Source: Mesostigma viride (Eukaryota > Streptophyta > Mesostigmatophyceae > Mesostigmatales > Mesostigmataceae). Taken from it: a stretch of 64,000 nucleotides of DNA. The translations under genes were made by a program, and so were the position numbers. The stretch is from positions 3,524,678 to 3,588,677 of the forward strand of contig RPFO01000022.1 in assembly GCA_009746045.1 (NCBI GenBank), written 5' to 3'. The notes below the pieces were generated by a model. That model was not told where the DNA came from, did not search any database, and saw only the letters and a program-made list of their open reading frames with translations. Position 1 is the first letter of the stretch, and each line of letters begins with the position of its first letter. Positions 49,101 to 61,100 of this stretch are shown piece by piece.

Positions 49101-50321
49101 AGCGGCGACCGCGAGTGTCCCATGAAGGGGGTCAACCCGGCCGACGCGGAACGCCAGCAGCGGGAGGACCCGCTGGCTGCTGTCAACGCCACGCTACGAG
49201 GCGCAGGGGTATGTGTCGGAAGATTCTAAGTGCCTACCTAAATTGCCTTAACCTGAACGGTGACTGTAAGGTGGCGGGTTAAGGAACGACCCGCTGGCCG
49301 CCGTCAACATCATGCTGAGGAGTGCAGGGTAGTTGTCGCCAAGTCGTCATTGAAAGAAAGAAAAGCTGTCGTTGACAGAAAACGGTGTTGGCGTGTGAGT
49401 TGTTGAGGGCTATGTGGCCATTTGTGTGGGTTTTCCTTGGTCCCCTCCTTCATTTTTCTTATGCCGCGGCGTGGGGACGCAGCGATGTCACGGACACTCA
49501 ATGTAGACAGTAACTTGACACATGTGTAACCGAACATATGCGAACGTCCTTGTCTCTCTCGGCGTTCCCCCACCCACCTCACCCACCCATCCACCCCGCC
49601 CCACCTCGGCGGTCCCCCCGTTGATGCACGCAGGGAAGTTCCTGGGAGCTAAAGCAGACGGTCGGCCTGGTCCCTGCCAGGGGCGGGTACAAGCCGACCG
49701 ACGAGAACCAGCAGATTCTGGCGCCCGATCCGGAAGAGCTGCTGGCACTTGGCGGTAGGTGGCACGTGGTTGGATGCTAACTTACTAGCGTGGCAAGGGG
49801 TCAGGTTTTTCGTTATCAGTCACTAACACGGCAAGGGGTTTGGATGCCAATTTTACGGGGCGGCCGCTCCGCGTGTCTTACTTGCTGTGCTTGGTGGAAG
49901 CCCAAGCATGGCTGGGGCTTCCTGGCAGGGTTTTGCACTTCATGGCATGCGGATATAGCTGGCATTGCCCTACAGGTGTAAACTTGACTCACTCATTACA
50001 CTGTCTCAAGTTCTTAGCTCAGTAACTTTTCCCCCAACGCTGCCTTGCCTTCATCTGCTGTGCGGCTGCGCAGAGGGAGGTCCTGGGGGAGCAGTGGGCG
50101 GGACGCCTGAGACGGACGAGATCTTTGCGCAGTTGACAGAGAAGCAGAAGAAGAAGCTGCTGAAGATCTACAAGTCTGAGAAGAAAAAAGAGAGAAAAGA
50201 GGAGAAGAAGAGGCGCAAGGTGGAGAAACGGAAAGAAAAGAAGCGTTCAAAGCACGAGCACCGTAGCTCGCGCAAGAGCAGTAGCAGTAGCAGCAGTAGT
50301 AGCAGCAGCGATGACGAATAG
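40138..50321 (+). CDS. CIR1: CIR1-like protein (CBF1-interacting corepressor family), 6 exons, complete
   Basis: In animals CIR1 bridges the DNA-binding factor CBF1/RBPJ to histone-deacetylase complexes and is also linked to splicing factors. Its role in this organism is unknown. Exons 40138-40332, 41441-41597, 48071-48314, 49004-49208, 49634-49754 and 50074-50321 join in phase to 1170 nt, giving 389 residues and a TAG stop. Residues 1-65 carry the CIR N-terminal domain (KTWHPLSYQNQKRKWIAEQE). Next come SFMYQRPPGYD, an insert rich in Ala/Thr/Gly, then PFALELRNVRCLRCGMYGHS and GDRECP, a CCHC knuckle as in animal CIR1. After GLVPARGGYKP comes an EIFAQLTEKQKKKLLKIYK helix, a basic Lys/Glu/Arg tail and a closing poly-Ser, ending SDDE. 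It is nuclear by composition. Intron 2 (6.5 kb) holds the 41-bp satellite. The start ATG is chosen because it opens the conserved domain. Confidence 0.88.
41705..41762 (+). repeat. Decayed copy of CIR1-like exon 2 end plus donor
   Basis: GCAAAGGAGGCGGATGAACC followed by CAAGGAGAAGGGTGGGGAAAGG mirrors the true exon end GCCAAGGAGGCGGACGAAGC, CAAGGAGCAAG and its GTAGGCCAAGGG donor (41567-41610), about 145 bp downstream. The donor is lost in the copy (GGTGGGG instead of GGTAGGCC). Confidence 0.75.
41795..41880. repeat. AT-rich short repeat (TACTACTATAATTTAA)n
   Basis: Five or so copies of a 16-17 bp unit lie in intron 2 of the CIR1-like gene. They are simple sequence. Confidence 0.75.
42249..47234. 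repeat. 41-bp satellite, about 120 copies, in CIR1-like intron 2
   Basis: Head-to-tail 41-bp units contain GGGCTTGGGTCCTATAACAA and GACACAGTGAACATCATAGC. Variation is concentrated at a few positions: GCGGGG or GTTGGG before CTTGG, CCTATAA or CCTACAA, GACACAG or GACGCAG, and GTGAAC or GTGACC. Blocks of units with the same variant order recur, showing that the array grew by multi-unit duplication. The first unit degrades into ATCATAGCTGGTTGTC upstream of 42249. There is no open frame. Confidence 0.95.
48425..48680 (+). repeat. Decayed copies of CIR1-like exon 3 end plus donor
   Basis: The true exon end is ATCCTCAAGAACGCGCCTAG followed by GTAAGA (48296-48319). Downstream are CATCCTCAAGAACTCACCCA at about 48431, CGTCCTGAAGAACGCACCCA at about 48522 (followed by GGTAGGGTGG, a usable donor), and CATCCTCCACAATGCGCCCA at about 48648 (followed by GGTCGAC). 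Confidence 0.85.
49275..49335 (+). repeat. Decayed copy of CIR1-like exon 4 end plus donor
   Basis: GACCCGCTGGCCGCCGTCAA, then CATCATGCTGAGGAGTGCAGG, then GTAGTTG, repeats the true exon end (GACCCGCTGGCTGCTGTCAA ... GGCGCAGGG, then GTATGTG, 49168-49214) about 115 bp downstream, with a few substitutions. Confidence 0.85.
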
Positions 50322-51245
50322 AAGACTACATATAGTAGTATGCAGATTGCTAACTAGTAGGGTAATTTTAACTAGCAGCAGAAGTAGCAGCAGTGATGAC
50401 GAAGAGAAGACTACATATATGCAGATTGCTAATCAACAGGGTAATTTCAACTGAAAGTTGGAACCACATGAAGAGCTAGGCCTGATAGCCGGCAGCACTT
50501 GGCGAGAAAGTGAAATATACCTTTCCTGGCCCGCGTGGAGCTGGAAGTCTCAAACGTACGGCTGGTCGTTTTTTGGATCGAGGTCGGTAAGCTCATGTGT
50601 CGTTTACCTTGTTAGGGATATCCAGAAATGTACATTTATTGCCAGTAGTATTAGGCCCTAAGGTAGCCTAACTACTAAAGCTAACATTAATTCAACATTT
50701 GTACAACGTCCATTTGGTCCACTTGTATAGCGTTCTCACTTCAAGGTTTATAATTAATTAATTAATTTATTTTTTTATTCATTTACACTTGACTGAGAAT
50801 AAGTCCTCCGTGGGATGGGAATGGGATTAATTTATAAGTAAATTAACACGTACCAGCGTTACGTGAGCATAAGTCCTCAGTACAGTCGAGTGTGAGGGGA
50901 TAGATGGAGCTCCTGCAAGACCTTAGTCGTGGGCAACACAATTGCGGATGTGATTGTACAAGGTCGACTACCAATATAATTAATTAAAAAATGCAATTCA
51001 AGTTGCAGCTGTGAACAATCTGATTTATCCATGAGACAAGTCACGAGGCTATAAACTTCTAGAGCAGAGGGATACATCTCAATAGGCGTCCTCAGATGGT
51101 CAGTTAATTTGTGGCCAATCAACGCCGGGGTTCTGGAGCGACGCATGGTAAGCGTCTGCTCATCCTTTACATTAATTAATCAACTAATAGAAACGTGACT
51201 GCGTCACGTGAGCATAAGTCCTCAGTGGGAGGGGAACATGGGATG
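50322..51245. other. 3' region of the CIR1-like gene and retroelement tails
   Basis: 50380-50430 repeats the gene's last codons and 3' UTR (AGCAGCAGTGATGACGAAGA, then ACTACATATATGCAGATTGCTAA), a diverged tandem copy of 50300-50360. Positions 50745-50770 are a (TTAA)n tail. AAGTCCTC with an adjacent GTTACGTGAGCATA at about 50860 and CGTGACTGCGTCACGTGAGC at 51186-51205 are inverted versions of the tail block at 10700-10745. No gene is seen. Confidence 0.6.
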
Positions 51246-51249
51246 GAAT

Positions 51250-52700
51250 GGATTAAATTAAAATTAAATTAAATTATAACATGCCTCCGTGGGGAGGTCA
51301 TGTAGCACATATTTCATGATGGATGGGTGGTGTGGAGGAAGCCGCGTGATCGAACTATCCTAACTCTATCTAGAAAATCCTAACTACACTACTCATCAAA
51401 ACGCCTCCTCCGCTTGGGGGGAGGTGGCTTGCCCACAGGGTCGGGCGTGTGCGCCTTGACAATCTTCTTCCACCGCGTCTTGTCCTGCATGGCAGTCCGA
51501 AGACGGGAGAGAGAGTGGATGCGGTGCTCAAACTGGGCTGGGACCACTAGGTCGTCCAGCAACATCTGAACGTAGTTGGTGACAGGTTTCCCTACCCTTT
51601 TGGGAATGTCCTTGGGGCCAGGCCAGGTCAGAATGTGCTGCCCTGGCTGGCCAAGCCGCTGGGGGCCGGCCAGACCAAGGGTGGTGTCGACCTGGCTGGT
51701 GCGGGCAAGGTGTCCTACAAATGCTATCCTACGCTGCCTAATCTCGTCCGAAACACGAGGCATGCCATGATACAAAGACTCTGATGACGGACGCTCGGAA
51801 AAACCTACATTAAGAACCTGCCGGAGCATCCTGTAAACTGTGCCGTCGAGCCGAGCTGCCAGTTTGGGTGGGAGGGTCCACGGCTCCACGCCTCGGCGCC
51901 ATACGTGAGCACCGTGAGGACGAGGACCTTGAAGAGCATGCGCAAGCTTGCGGTGCCCGTCCAGGCCCTTCGAGCACCAGTAGGGTGTTAGCGACCGGAG
52001 CTTCCAAGGCCCAGGCAAGGCCGATGCGGGTGTCCACATCGTCGGCGGTGTACGTCAGGAAGCCAGCTCCCCAACAGCTTGAAGCGGTCGCGGAACGGGA
52101 CCTCCGTCCCGTCGAGCAGGCGCGGCAGCGGTGGTTTACTGGATGCCCCTATCACCATCGCCTCAGTTTCGACACTAATCTCCAGCCCCACCGCCCGCGC
52201 CTCCAGGCCCAGGCAGTCCAGCCAGGTCTGAATGTGCTCGGGGCTCTCGATGAGGGTGGTATCATCCGCATAAATCAGGTCGGCAAGGCGGTAACCAGGT
52301 TTAACCCCGCCGTGCTCTTTCACGTTAAGGATGTCCAAGCCTGGCTCGAACCCCTTATTAAAGAGCAGTAAAGCGCGCACGTGCCCGACGCATGACGTGA
52401 TCCACGACAATAATGAACAGGTATGGGGACAGGACACAACCTTGCCACACCCCGTGGTGAAGGGGGAATGGTGGGGTGGTGCCTGGAATGGATGGTGGAA
52501 GCTATCTAGGTCCTAGTTACAGGGTTGTGGGCACCGCGGCCCGAATCGCTATGAATGCCATACACAGTCACACGCGGAGCCCCCACAGACTTGGGGGTGA
52601 TCTCCTTCATCACTATTTGCCATCTATCCTTGCGTACCATCTGCCTCCATATTACAGACAAACCAGGCCGGAGGCTGCCCGGGTGTGAGCCCGTCACGTC
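51250..52700 (-). pseudogene. LINE ORF2: reverse transcriptase and C-terminal region, frameshifted
   Basis: On the - strand the order is VWQGCVLSPYLFIIVVDHVM (RT block with the QG..LSP motif), then after a frameshift LADLIYADDTTLIESPEHIQ (catalytic YADD), FKLLGSWL, then after another shift a W..GV(E)PWTLPPKLAARLDGTVYRMLRQVLN thumb-like block, IAFVGHLARTSQV and a Lys/Arg-rich end ending near 51389. A LINE ORF2 protein copies its own RNA at the target site. At least two frameshifts make this copy dead. Its 5' part (52660-52510) matches the fragment at 10520-10680. The 3' side ends in the CCCACTGAGGACTTATGCTC tail at about 51210-51240. Confidence 0.8.
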
Positions 52701-54687
52701 TAGTGTAGCACGTACATGTCCATGCCGAGTCTATCACGGAAAGTCCACGGGTGGCGGCCCTGCCGCACGCGGCCTGGGGCACGCCAGGTGAGGACATATC
52801 GCCCAGGCTGGGCGGGCTTGGTGCCAGCTATAGTCCGCTATCTGATGTGTCTATACCTGATCTGTGCGGGCCAGGTGCCCGGCTAGGCCCATCCTGTACA
52901 TGAAAGAGACTAATATACAGGATCACACACATGAGTACTCTATTGCTGTGGATATGTCTTCCAAGTGATAGTCTAGGATATAATGGCACGCAAATGCGAC
53001 AGCTAGCCATCTCCACGCTAAGGCAGATTCGCCTCCACCTGTGATTCTTTCCACCGCAGCCGCTGGCCCTGGCCTGTATGACTCCTTCCTTGACGTAATG
53101 TCCGACTTGAAACGCAGCTCCCCCAGTGTCAGGAAGCCGCTTGCCGCACCAGCCGAGGGGTAGAGGGGAATCGTCAGTGGGCTCAGCGCCGAAAATCGAT
53201 CACACCCTTTTACTCAAATCGTAGAGCCCCCCTCCCACAAACCTTTACCGTGGCCTGTTGGTGGCGAACAGAAATGGTTGGTGGCGAACATAAAGAATTA
53301 ATTTTATTCGATCTAGGCCTCTCCACACCCGGAGAGGCCGATAGCTTCGTCTTACATTCAGTGCAGCGCCGCCATCCCGGCCAGCCGACCTTGCCAGCAA
53401 AATGATCGAGCAAATGCTGGGATAAAGTTGCGAAGCTGAAAAGAGGCCTTCCTACGTCCCCTACACCACTCTAATTGTACTGACTATCATTCACATTGCG
53501 CCACGCATGCAGGCCGCCGGCCTGCCGGCTGGCGCAGGTACAACTGAGGTGTACAGGTACTGCCCATCACAGTTGCGCCACGACTGGCGGCTGGCGCAGG
53601 TACAAGGTCTAGTCACGTACGTTAGAAGCTACCTACGCCTGCACTTAGGAAACACTCTCGATCAGCGTCGGCACGAAAAGGGCCGGCCGGTGCATTACCC
53701 TCGTGACAAGCGCTATAGTCTTACGCTACCTACTGCAGACCTGTCGGTCCTGTGAGAGCCCGTCCATGCGTCATATATAAAATTCGAGCCAAGCTCAACA
53801 AATGCACACACATGCACGGTTGTCTTTACATTACAAATAAATGGTAATAGAGTGCTCGATCCTGCACTAGTGATGCAGTGTGGACGCCCAGATAAACAAC
53901 CCTCGAATATCAACTTGCATTATCCAATAAATAAACAACTAAAGCTACCCCCAGCCCCATATGCCACATCATTCTGCATTCGAATTCTGCATTTTTGCAT
54001 GTCAGGCCATATCCTCAGGCAATAAAGCCCCACCTCAGCTACGTAGAATTGAGATTAGCTGTGCCGACGGAACCCAAGAAAACAGCGGCTGCCAGATTTC
54101 TAGGCCAGGTCACACGCTAGTAAACATCCGTTAACTGCCCTGATATCCAAAACACCCAGCTCTAAAGTGCAGCATGCAAGGATTGAACAACATGCACCAG
54201 CTCAACATCAAGAGTCACAACACAGCATTCTAGCTGGCTGGGAGGATGCTGCTCGATCCAACTTTGGCATAAGTCGGCCACCATCTTTGCATGTGAAGCT
54301 GGAAAAAGGTTACAGGTAACTAGAGATGCGACCCTAAGAAACAGAAGGACATGACTGCCTAAAACGATACAGGTACCAGCATGGTTGGCTGTGCTTACAT
54401 CCCCCTCGATCGAGTGGGCAAGTACAATACAAAAAAGTAATCACGTGAATAGTAACTACCAGACCAGTTGACATTGTAAGGTATGGTCGACAACACCAGA
54501 ATCAACACAGTTGGCTCAACCTAACTCGCAAAGTCCAAGGCCGTGGGTCCTCACATCAAGCTTCCCCAGCAGACCGTGCTCCACGGAGGGGCTAGTACCG
54601 CAAGCGCCCATGGTTACACAAGGGCAAGCTTCAACAGGTTCAGATCTCTATGAGAGAGATAGCCAGGGAGCCGTACTATAAAAAAAC
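52701..54687. other. Intergenic region between the LINE and the channel gene
   Basis: I find no supported gene. Positions 53500-53620 carry a two-copy segment with GGCTGGCGCAGGTACAA twice, each looking like an exon end plus GTACAA donor, but no longer frame can be tied to it. The rest has only short frames. Confidence 0.4.
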
Positions 54688-54836
54688 TTTCCTTCCCTTT
54701 CCTTCCCTTCCTTTTCCTTTCCGTTCCTTCCTTCCCTTTCCTTTCCTTCCTTCCCTTTCCTTTCCTTCCTTCCCTTTCCTTTCCTTTCCTTTCCTTTCCT
54801 TTCCTTTCCTTTCCTTTCCTTTCCTTTCCTTTCCGT
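54688..54836. repeat. (TTTCC)n pentanucleotide array
   Basis: An imperfect TTTCC/TTCCC repeat becomes pure towards 54775-54832. It lies about 310 bp beyond the stop codon of the channel gene. Confidence 0.92.
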
Positions 54837-55147
54837 TCCCGTTCCTGTCAGACCGCTGGTGAATGGGTCCAAAACAGCCGCTGAGAGGCGCTTCCCCAGA
54901 GACCAAGGCGACTTGACTGGGGCAACCTCCAATTTCCAAATCCATGTTCCATCCAAGCTCTCTGTGAAAACAGGAGTACGCTCCAGCACCTCCAGCGCAA
55001 GTACATGAATTGCCAAGATGTCCTTGTACTACTATAACCAGGAGTACAACTATAACCAGGGCACGCCTTCGCATCATGGCAAGCTATGCTCGTTGCTTTG
55101 GCCGCGCTAGCCTCCGACATACGATGCGCATGCCATCCCGTGTCGCG

Positions 55148-58100
55148 CTACGCCACCCTTCGCGGCGACATCTCCGACGCCAGCGTGTGAGGGGTGCCTC
55201 CCGACCGGTGCGATTCTGACACCCGTATCTGCCGGGGGCTGACCGCCGCCCCCCGGATGCTCCCCCGGCCGCCCAGCGGGTCCGATGCCCGCGGCACCCG
55301 TGGGCTTAAACTAGCATCCCTAACGCTGCCCCGGAATCCCAGTGACTCTGACATCCGGGTGCCCCGGGGGCTAACACTGGCATCCCGCACGCTTCCCCGG
55401 ACGCCCAGGGATTCTGACATCCGGCCACCCCGGGGGCTGTATCCCCCCCGGATGCCTGCCCCCCCCACGCTCCCACCCCGTGGCGAATTATCCCCGCTGG
55501 CGTTCCCGCTGCCCCCGCCCCTTATGCTCGCGCCGGCCCCCCCCCGCACGCTGACGCTGGCCCCCCTCATGCTGACGCTGGCGCCGCGCACGCTGGTGCC
55601 CCCCCCGTCGGCGCTTGGCCGCCGCGCCCGGGCGCGGGGCGACGCATTGCTCTTGTTCACTAACCGCTGGCGCATGCGGGCAATCATCGCAGGAGATGCC
55701 AGCGGGCTGCCCTCGCGACTCTCGCGGCTGCTACTCGCGGGGGAGGCCGCGTTCATGGCCCCGCGAACGCTGCTCCCTGGACCGCTCCCGTTGGGGTGGA
55801 TGCCGCCGCCGGCACAGTTGGGGTCGGAGGAGAGCCCCTCGGCGGCGCGGCGACGGAGGGAGGCGGCCGCGGTCTTGACTTTCATCCGCAACTTGCACAT
55901 GAAGCGGTCCATGAGCATGGTGCGGCGGAGCACCTGCAGGGAGGCGGGGTGGATTTGGGCAGCCACGGCGCGGCAGTGTGACGGCCAAGGTCCAGGAAAC
56001 AGTGTTGCCAGAAAAGAGTCGTTTGACAGCAAAGGATCAGCGCATGAAAAAACGTCCGCATGAAAAAAATTCCGACGATCCGCCCATCAGGAACCCATCC
56101 AGCATCAACCCATCTGATATTGGAATGATCAAGAATCCATCACGGATCAACCCACCTTACACTTGAACATTGAGGACCTGTCAATTTTCGAACCCATTAA
56201 GCACAATTCAGCCGATCAGCCTTCGAGTAGTGGACGATGGGCTTCCACCGACCATCAAGGCTATGACATCCAAAAAGAAAAACAGGATCGATAAGAGACA
56301 AAGGCCTATGAGGACTACAGAGACCTTTGTAGTCCTTTGTTGGCTACAAAAGTTTGTAAGTTCACCGCTGGCCACGACAGCCTTTCTGGCGTGGAAGAGA
56401 AGGACCCCGGAGGTGTTTGTGTGTTTGGGGAGGCGTATATGAACGGAGGCGAGTCTAATTGTCAGCTATCAGCAGCAAGAGCAACGTGGGCAACTAGGAT
56501 CGAAAGAAGAAATAGAACTTTCGAAGAAATTTGACAAGTTTGAGAAAATGGAGGTGGCGCCAGGGAAGTGGGTAAGATGACGGGTGAATGCCCATGACAA
56601 TATACAACAAATTTCATCACAAATCATACATGGAATATTACAAAATAAATACTTACACTTCAAACATACATACTATCTTGATACGCCCCCCACCTTGAAA
56701 CCATTGTTTTTCTGGAGCAGCCCCTCATGCGTCCTATATAGTTATAGTTACAGTTCACTAGTCCATGGTCAAACATGTTGAATCCTCTTAGTTCACCTCG
56801 AAAAAGTTGTCGTTCTGGAGCAGGCCCTCGTGCGTCGCGCTCTCCACAAACTTTTCCAAGATGACGGCGATGATGAGGTTGAGCAGGATGAACGTGGACA
56901 GTACCGTGAACGAGACGATGAACACGACCGCCGCGGGGGCCCGGTGGCAGCCGGCGCCGACCATCGCCGTCTCACCATCATCGCTCGATGTCGGCGGGTT
57001 GCCGCCGCCGCAGTCCACGTAGAGGGTGTAGAAGAGCCAGAAGTAGTTGCCCGTGAGCACACCGAAGAGCGAGAGGAACGCGTGGATGAAGTCGCGGAAG
57101 TGGATGAGGGAGTTGAGGCCGGGGCCCTCGGGGGGGTGCCGCGTCCCGAATAGGGACACCCCGATGACCGCGTACACGAATAGGAGCACGACCAGGAGGA
57201 GGGCGATGTTGTAGATGGCCACCAGGGACTGTTTTTGGTGGTGGTGGCGGTGTGGTGTGTGGTGGGAGAGGAGGAAGGGAGGGGGGAATGAGGGGGGTGG
57301 GGGCCAACCGGTTATTATTAGCGTTAAACCTCATTATTGGCATGCCACCATGAAATCATGTATATAATGAGGTCAACTAAACGATGCAAATGATCGGGGT
57401 TCTAGGAGGGTAAGCGCGGTGTGTGAGGGGGGGGGGGGGGGGGAGGAAGGGAAAAAAGGGGGACATTGAAAGGGGGGCATGGAAAGGCACGGTTATGGGA
57501 AGGGGAAGAAGTTGAGGCCAATTGTGTGGACACGGCCAAAGGGGAGGAAAACAGGCAAGAGTTTTCTCTGCTGGCAGATTTTTATGCTGGCTTCTTCCCA
57601 GACTGTCAGCCTTGCACGGGAAAGGATGCGGGGTACGTGCAGGGTGTGTCGCGCCATATATTGTTTGATGCCACCATGTTGTCAAGCTGATGCCACCATG
57701 TTGTCCAGTTGATGCCACCATGTTGTCAAGCTGATGCCACCATGTTGTCAAGCTGATGCCACCATGTTGTCAAGCTGACGCCACCATGTTGTCAAGCTGA
57801 CGCCACCATGTTGTCAAGCTGACGCCACCAGGTTGTCAAGCTGACGCCACCATGTTGTCCAGCTGACACCACCATGTTGTCAAGCTGATACCACCATGTT
57901 GTCAAGCTGACGCCACCATGTTGTCAAGCTGATGCCACCATGTTGTCAAGCTGATGCCACCATGTTGTCAAGCTGACGCCACCATGTTGTCAAGCTGACG
58001 CCACCATGTTGTCAAGCTGACGCCACCATGTTGTCAAGCTGACGCCACCATGTTGTCAAGCTGACGCCACCATGTTGTCAAGCTGACGCCACCATGTTGT

Positions 58101-61100
58101 CAAGCTGACGCCACCATGTTGTCAAGCTGATACCACCATGTTGTCAAGCTGATGCCACCATGTTGTCAAGCTGATGCCACCATGTTGTCAAGCTGACGCC
58201 ACCATGTTGTCAAGCTGACGCCACCATGTTGTCAAGCTGACGCCACCATGTTGTCGAGCTGACGCCACCATGTTGTCAAGCTGATACCACCATGTTGTCA
58301 AGCTGATACCACCATGTTGTCAAGCTGATGCCACCATGTTGTCAAGCTGACGCCACCATGTTGTCAAGCTGACGCCACCATGTTGTCAAGCTGACGCCAC
58401 CATGTTGTCAAGCTGACGCCACCATGTTGTCAAGCTGACGCCACCATGTTGTTGAGCTGACGCCACCATGTTGTCCAGCTGACACCACCATGTTGTCAAG
58501 CTGATACCACCATGTTGTCAAGCTGACGCCACCATGTTGTCCAGCTGATACCACCATGTTGTCCAGCTGACGCCACCATGTTGTCAAGCTGACGCCACCA
58601 TGTTGTCAAGCTGACGCCACCATGTTGTCAAGCTGACGCCACCATGTTGTCAAGCTGACGCCACCATGTTGTCAAGCTGACGCCACCATGTTGTCAAGCT
58701 GATGCCACCATGTTGTCAAGCTGACGCCACCATGTTGTCAAGCTGACGCCACCATGTTGTCAAGCTGACGCCACCATGTTGTCAAGCTGACGCCACCATG
58801 TTGTCAAGCTGACGCCACCATGTTGTCAAGCTGACGCCACCATGTTGTCAAGCTGACGCCACCATGTTGTCGAGCTGATACCACCATGTTGTCAAGCTGA
58901 TACCACCATGTTGTCAAGCTGACGCCACCATGTTGTCAAGCTGACGCCACCATGTTGTCAAGCTGACGCCACCATGTTGTCAAGCTGACGCCACCATGTT
59001 GTCAAGCTGACGCCACCATGTTGTCAAGCTGACGCCACCATGTTGTCAAGCTGAAGCCACCATGTTGTCAAGCTGACGCCACCATGTTGTCAAGCTGACG
59101 CCACCATGTTGTCAAGCTGACGCCACCATGTTGTCAAGCTGACGCCACCATGTTGTCAAGCTGACGCCACCATGTTGTCAAGCTGATGCCACCATGTTGT
59201 CAAGCTGATGCCACCATGTTGTCAAGCTGACGCCACCATGTTGTCAAGCTGAAGCCACCATGTTGTCAAGCTGATGCCACCATGTTGTCAAGCTGACGCC
59301 ACCATGTTGTCAAGCTGATGCCACCATGTTGTCAAGCTGATGCCACCATGTTGTCAAGCTGACGCCACCATGTTGTCAAGCTGATGCCACCATGTTGTCA
59401 AGCTGACGCCACCATGTTGTCAAGCTGACGCCACCATGTTGTTGGGATAAACGCGCAGGCCTGAAATCTGGCAGATCCGGATAAGATAATGTATACCAAT
59501 GAGGGCTCAAGGCCAGTATCACAACCATGCTAATAATAGTAACCTAGTGATATCACAACCACGGTAATAATAGTAACCTAGTGATATCACAACCACGCTA
59601 ATAATAGTAATCTAGTGACATCACAACCATGCTAGTAATGTCATTACAGCAGTATCTGTGCAGAGTGCCAACTGCACTTTGTCCTTCCCAAAGAATCGGA
59701 TTTCTCTGAAAATAGTTTATTAAACAGAATGCGGGAAAGAAAGGGCCGCCACAACCTTGTGGCTGTACATGCAGAGAGGCTTGTTAGACGAATGGGGACG
59801 ACTTGTTGTTTACCGGGGAATCCTACTGGCAACTAGCTTTGCCTTTTGTAAGTCAGGCGCCGTTTGTTTGAACGGCCGGCCATGTGTGGAATGCTGACGG
59901 AAGTTGCGTCAAAAAGCTGTAATAAAATCTGATGTAACCAGCACTCACCAATTGATTGGTGTGCTGCTTGGTTGGGTAGTGTGTTCAGGGTTGCATTCGA
60001 AGAGTACACATGGTCTGACAGCTCAGACGTGTGACAGATGAGCTGGCTGGCTGAATTATTAAATTGTCAGCGTTAGGATATTTCTGGTTTTGCCGTTTTC
60101 CATTTTGACGGTAGGCTTGATAAGCATGGTCGGCGGGTTGTGACCCGTAATTGTTTCTTTGAATGTGCTCACTGAAGCAGTATGAGCGGCCTCGCTGCTA
60201 TGGCGGCGGGGCTAAAGAAAATTAGGCAAAGACCCCGTCCTTGCCTGCTATGAAGTCGCGGGCTTTGCGACTTCACGGCAGGTAGGGGCGGTTTGAACGG
60301 AACGGAAATTTCGCGTTACCAATGTGCCAAGTGGTTCTGGTTGGCACCTTGCTGGGCAGCGTCTCGGTGGTCATAGAAAGTGGGCTGGGCGCCCCGCCCC
60401 GGCTGCTGGTAATTCCAGCAGCGGAGCCAATCATGTCGACTAAGAAGTCCGCAGCTAATGCGGAAACTGTGCGAAGGTCAATAGATTAATTTGGATTCCA
60501 TGAGACTGCGCTGGTAGTCAGTCAGCGGCCCACAGCCTAGGGCGCTGCATGGCGCTGCCTTCGGCTTGGTGCGCGGCCCTTTTTTGTTATGGGCCAGCGA
60601 GGGATATAAGGGTGACGCGCGGCCGGCTAATTTCTTGCGTTCCGGAAGAAAATATATTTGCAAAATTCCCACAAAAGGAACCGAGTATCGGAAAGGCGTC
60701 TCGGCTGGCAGTGGCAGTGCCTGGCCTTGTCGTCTCTCCCTGCTCAGCACCCGGCAGGTAGCGGTTCAAACCCTGGTGGCGTCGGAATGCGAATTTTCTG
60801 GGTTTTTATCTGGAATAATATTTTGCTGAGGCGGCTCCGCGGATTCGCTAACCTTTTATCGTCGGGCCCCTTAGGGGGTTATTATAGCCTTGTGCGGGCT
60901 GAGTCGCCATGAAGGAGATGTTGCGACACGCCCCACTTTGTGGTCTTTTTATGGAAGCGGCTACCCTCGAGGCTGCCTGGAAGAGGGGGGGGGATTCTTC
61001 TTCTTTTCTTTGTTCACTGTTATTGGGGCAACAGTGATCCTATCAAGTTTTGTTTCCTGAACGGCGACAGTGCGGGGGAGGAGGGCAATGGCGCCAGGGA

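Noticed and set aside
55194-56063. 289-codon + strand frame rich in Leu/Pro
   Set aside because: It is the antisense shadow of the channel C-terminal exon, which joins in phase to the S6 exon.
60400-60440. 18S rRNA fragment (GGTAATTCCAGCAGCGG resembles the conserved GGTAATTCCAGC)
   Set aside because: Only about 12 bases agree and the flanking sequence does not match rRNA.
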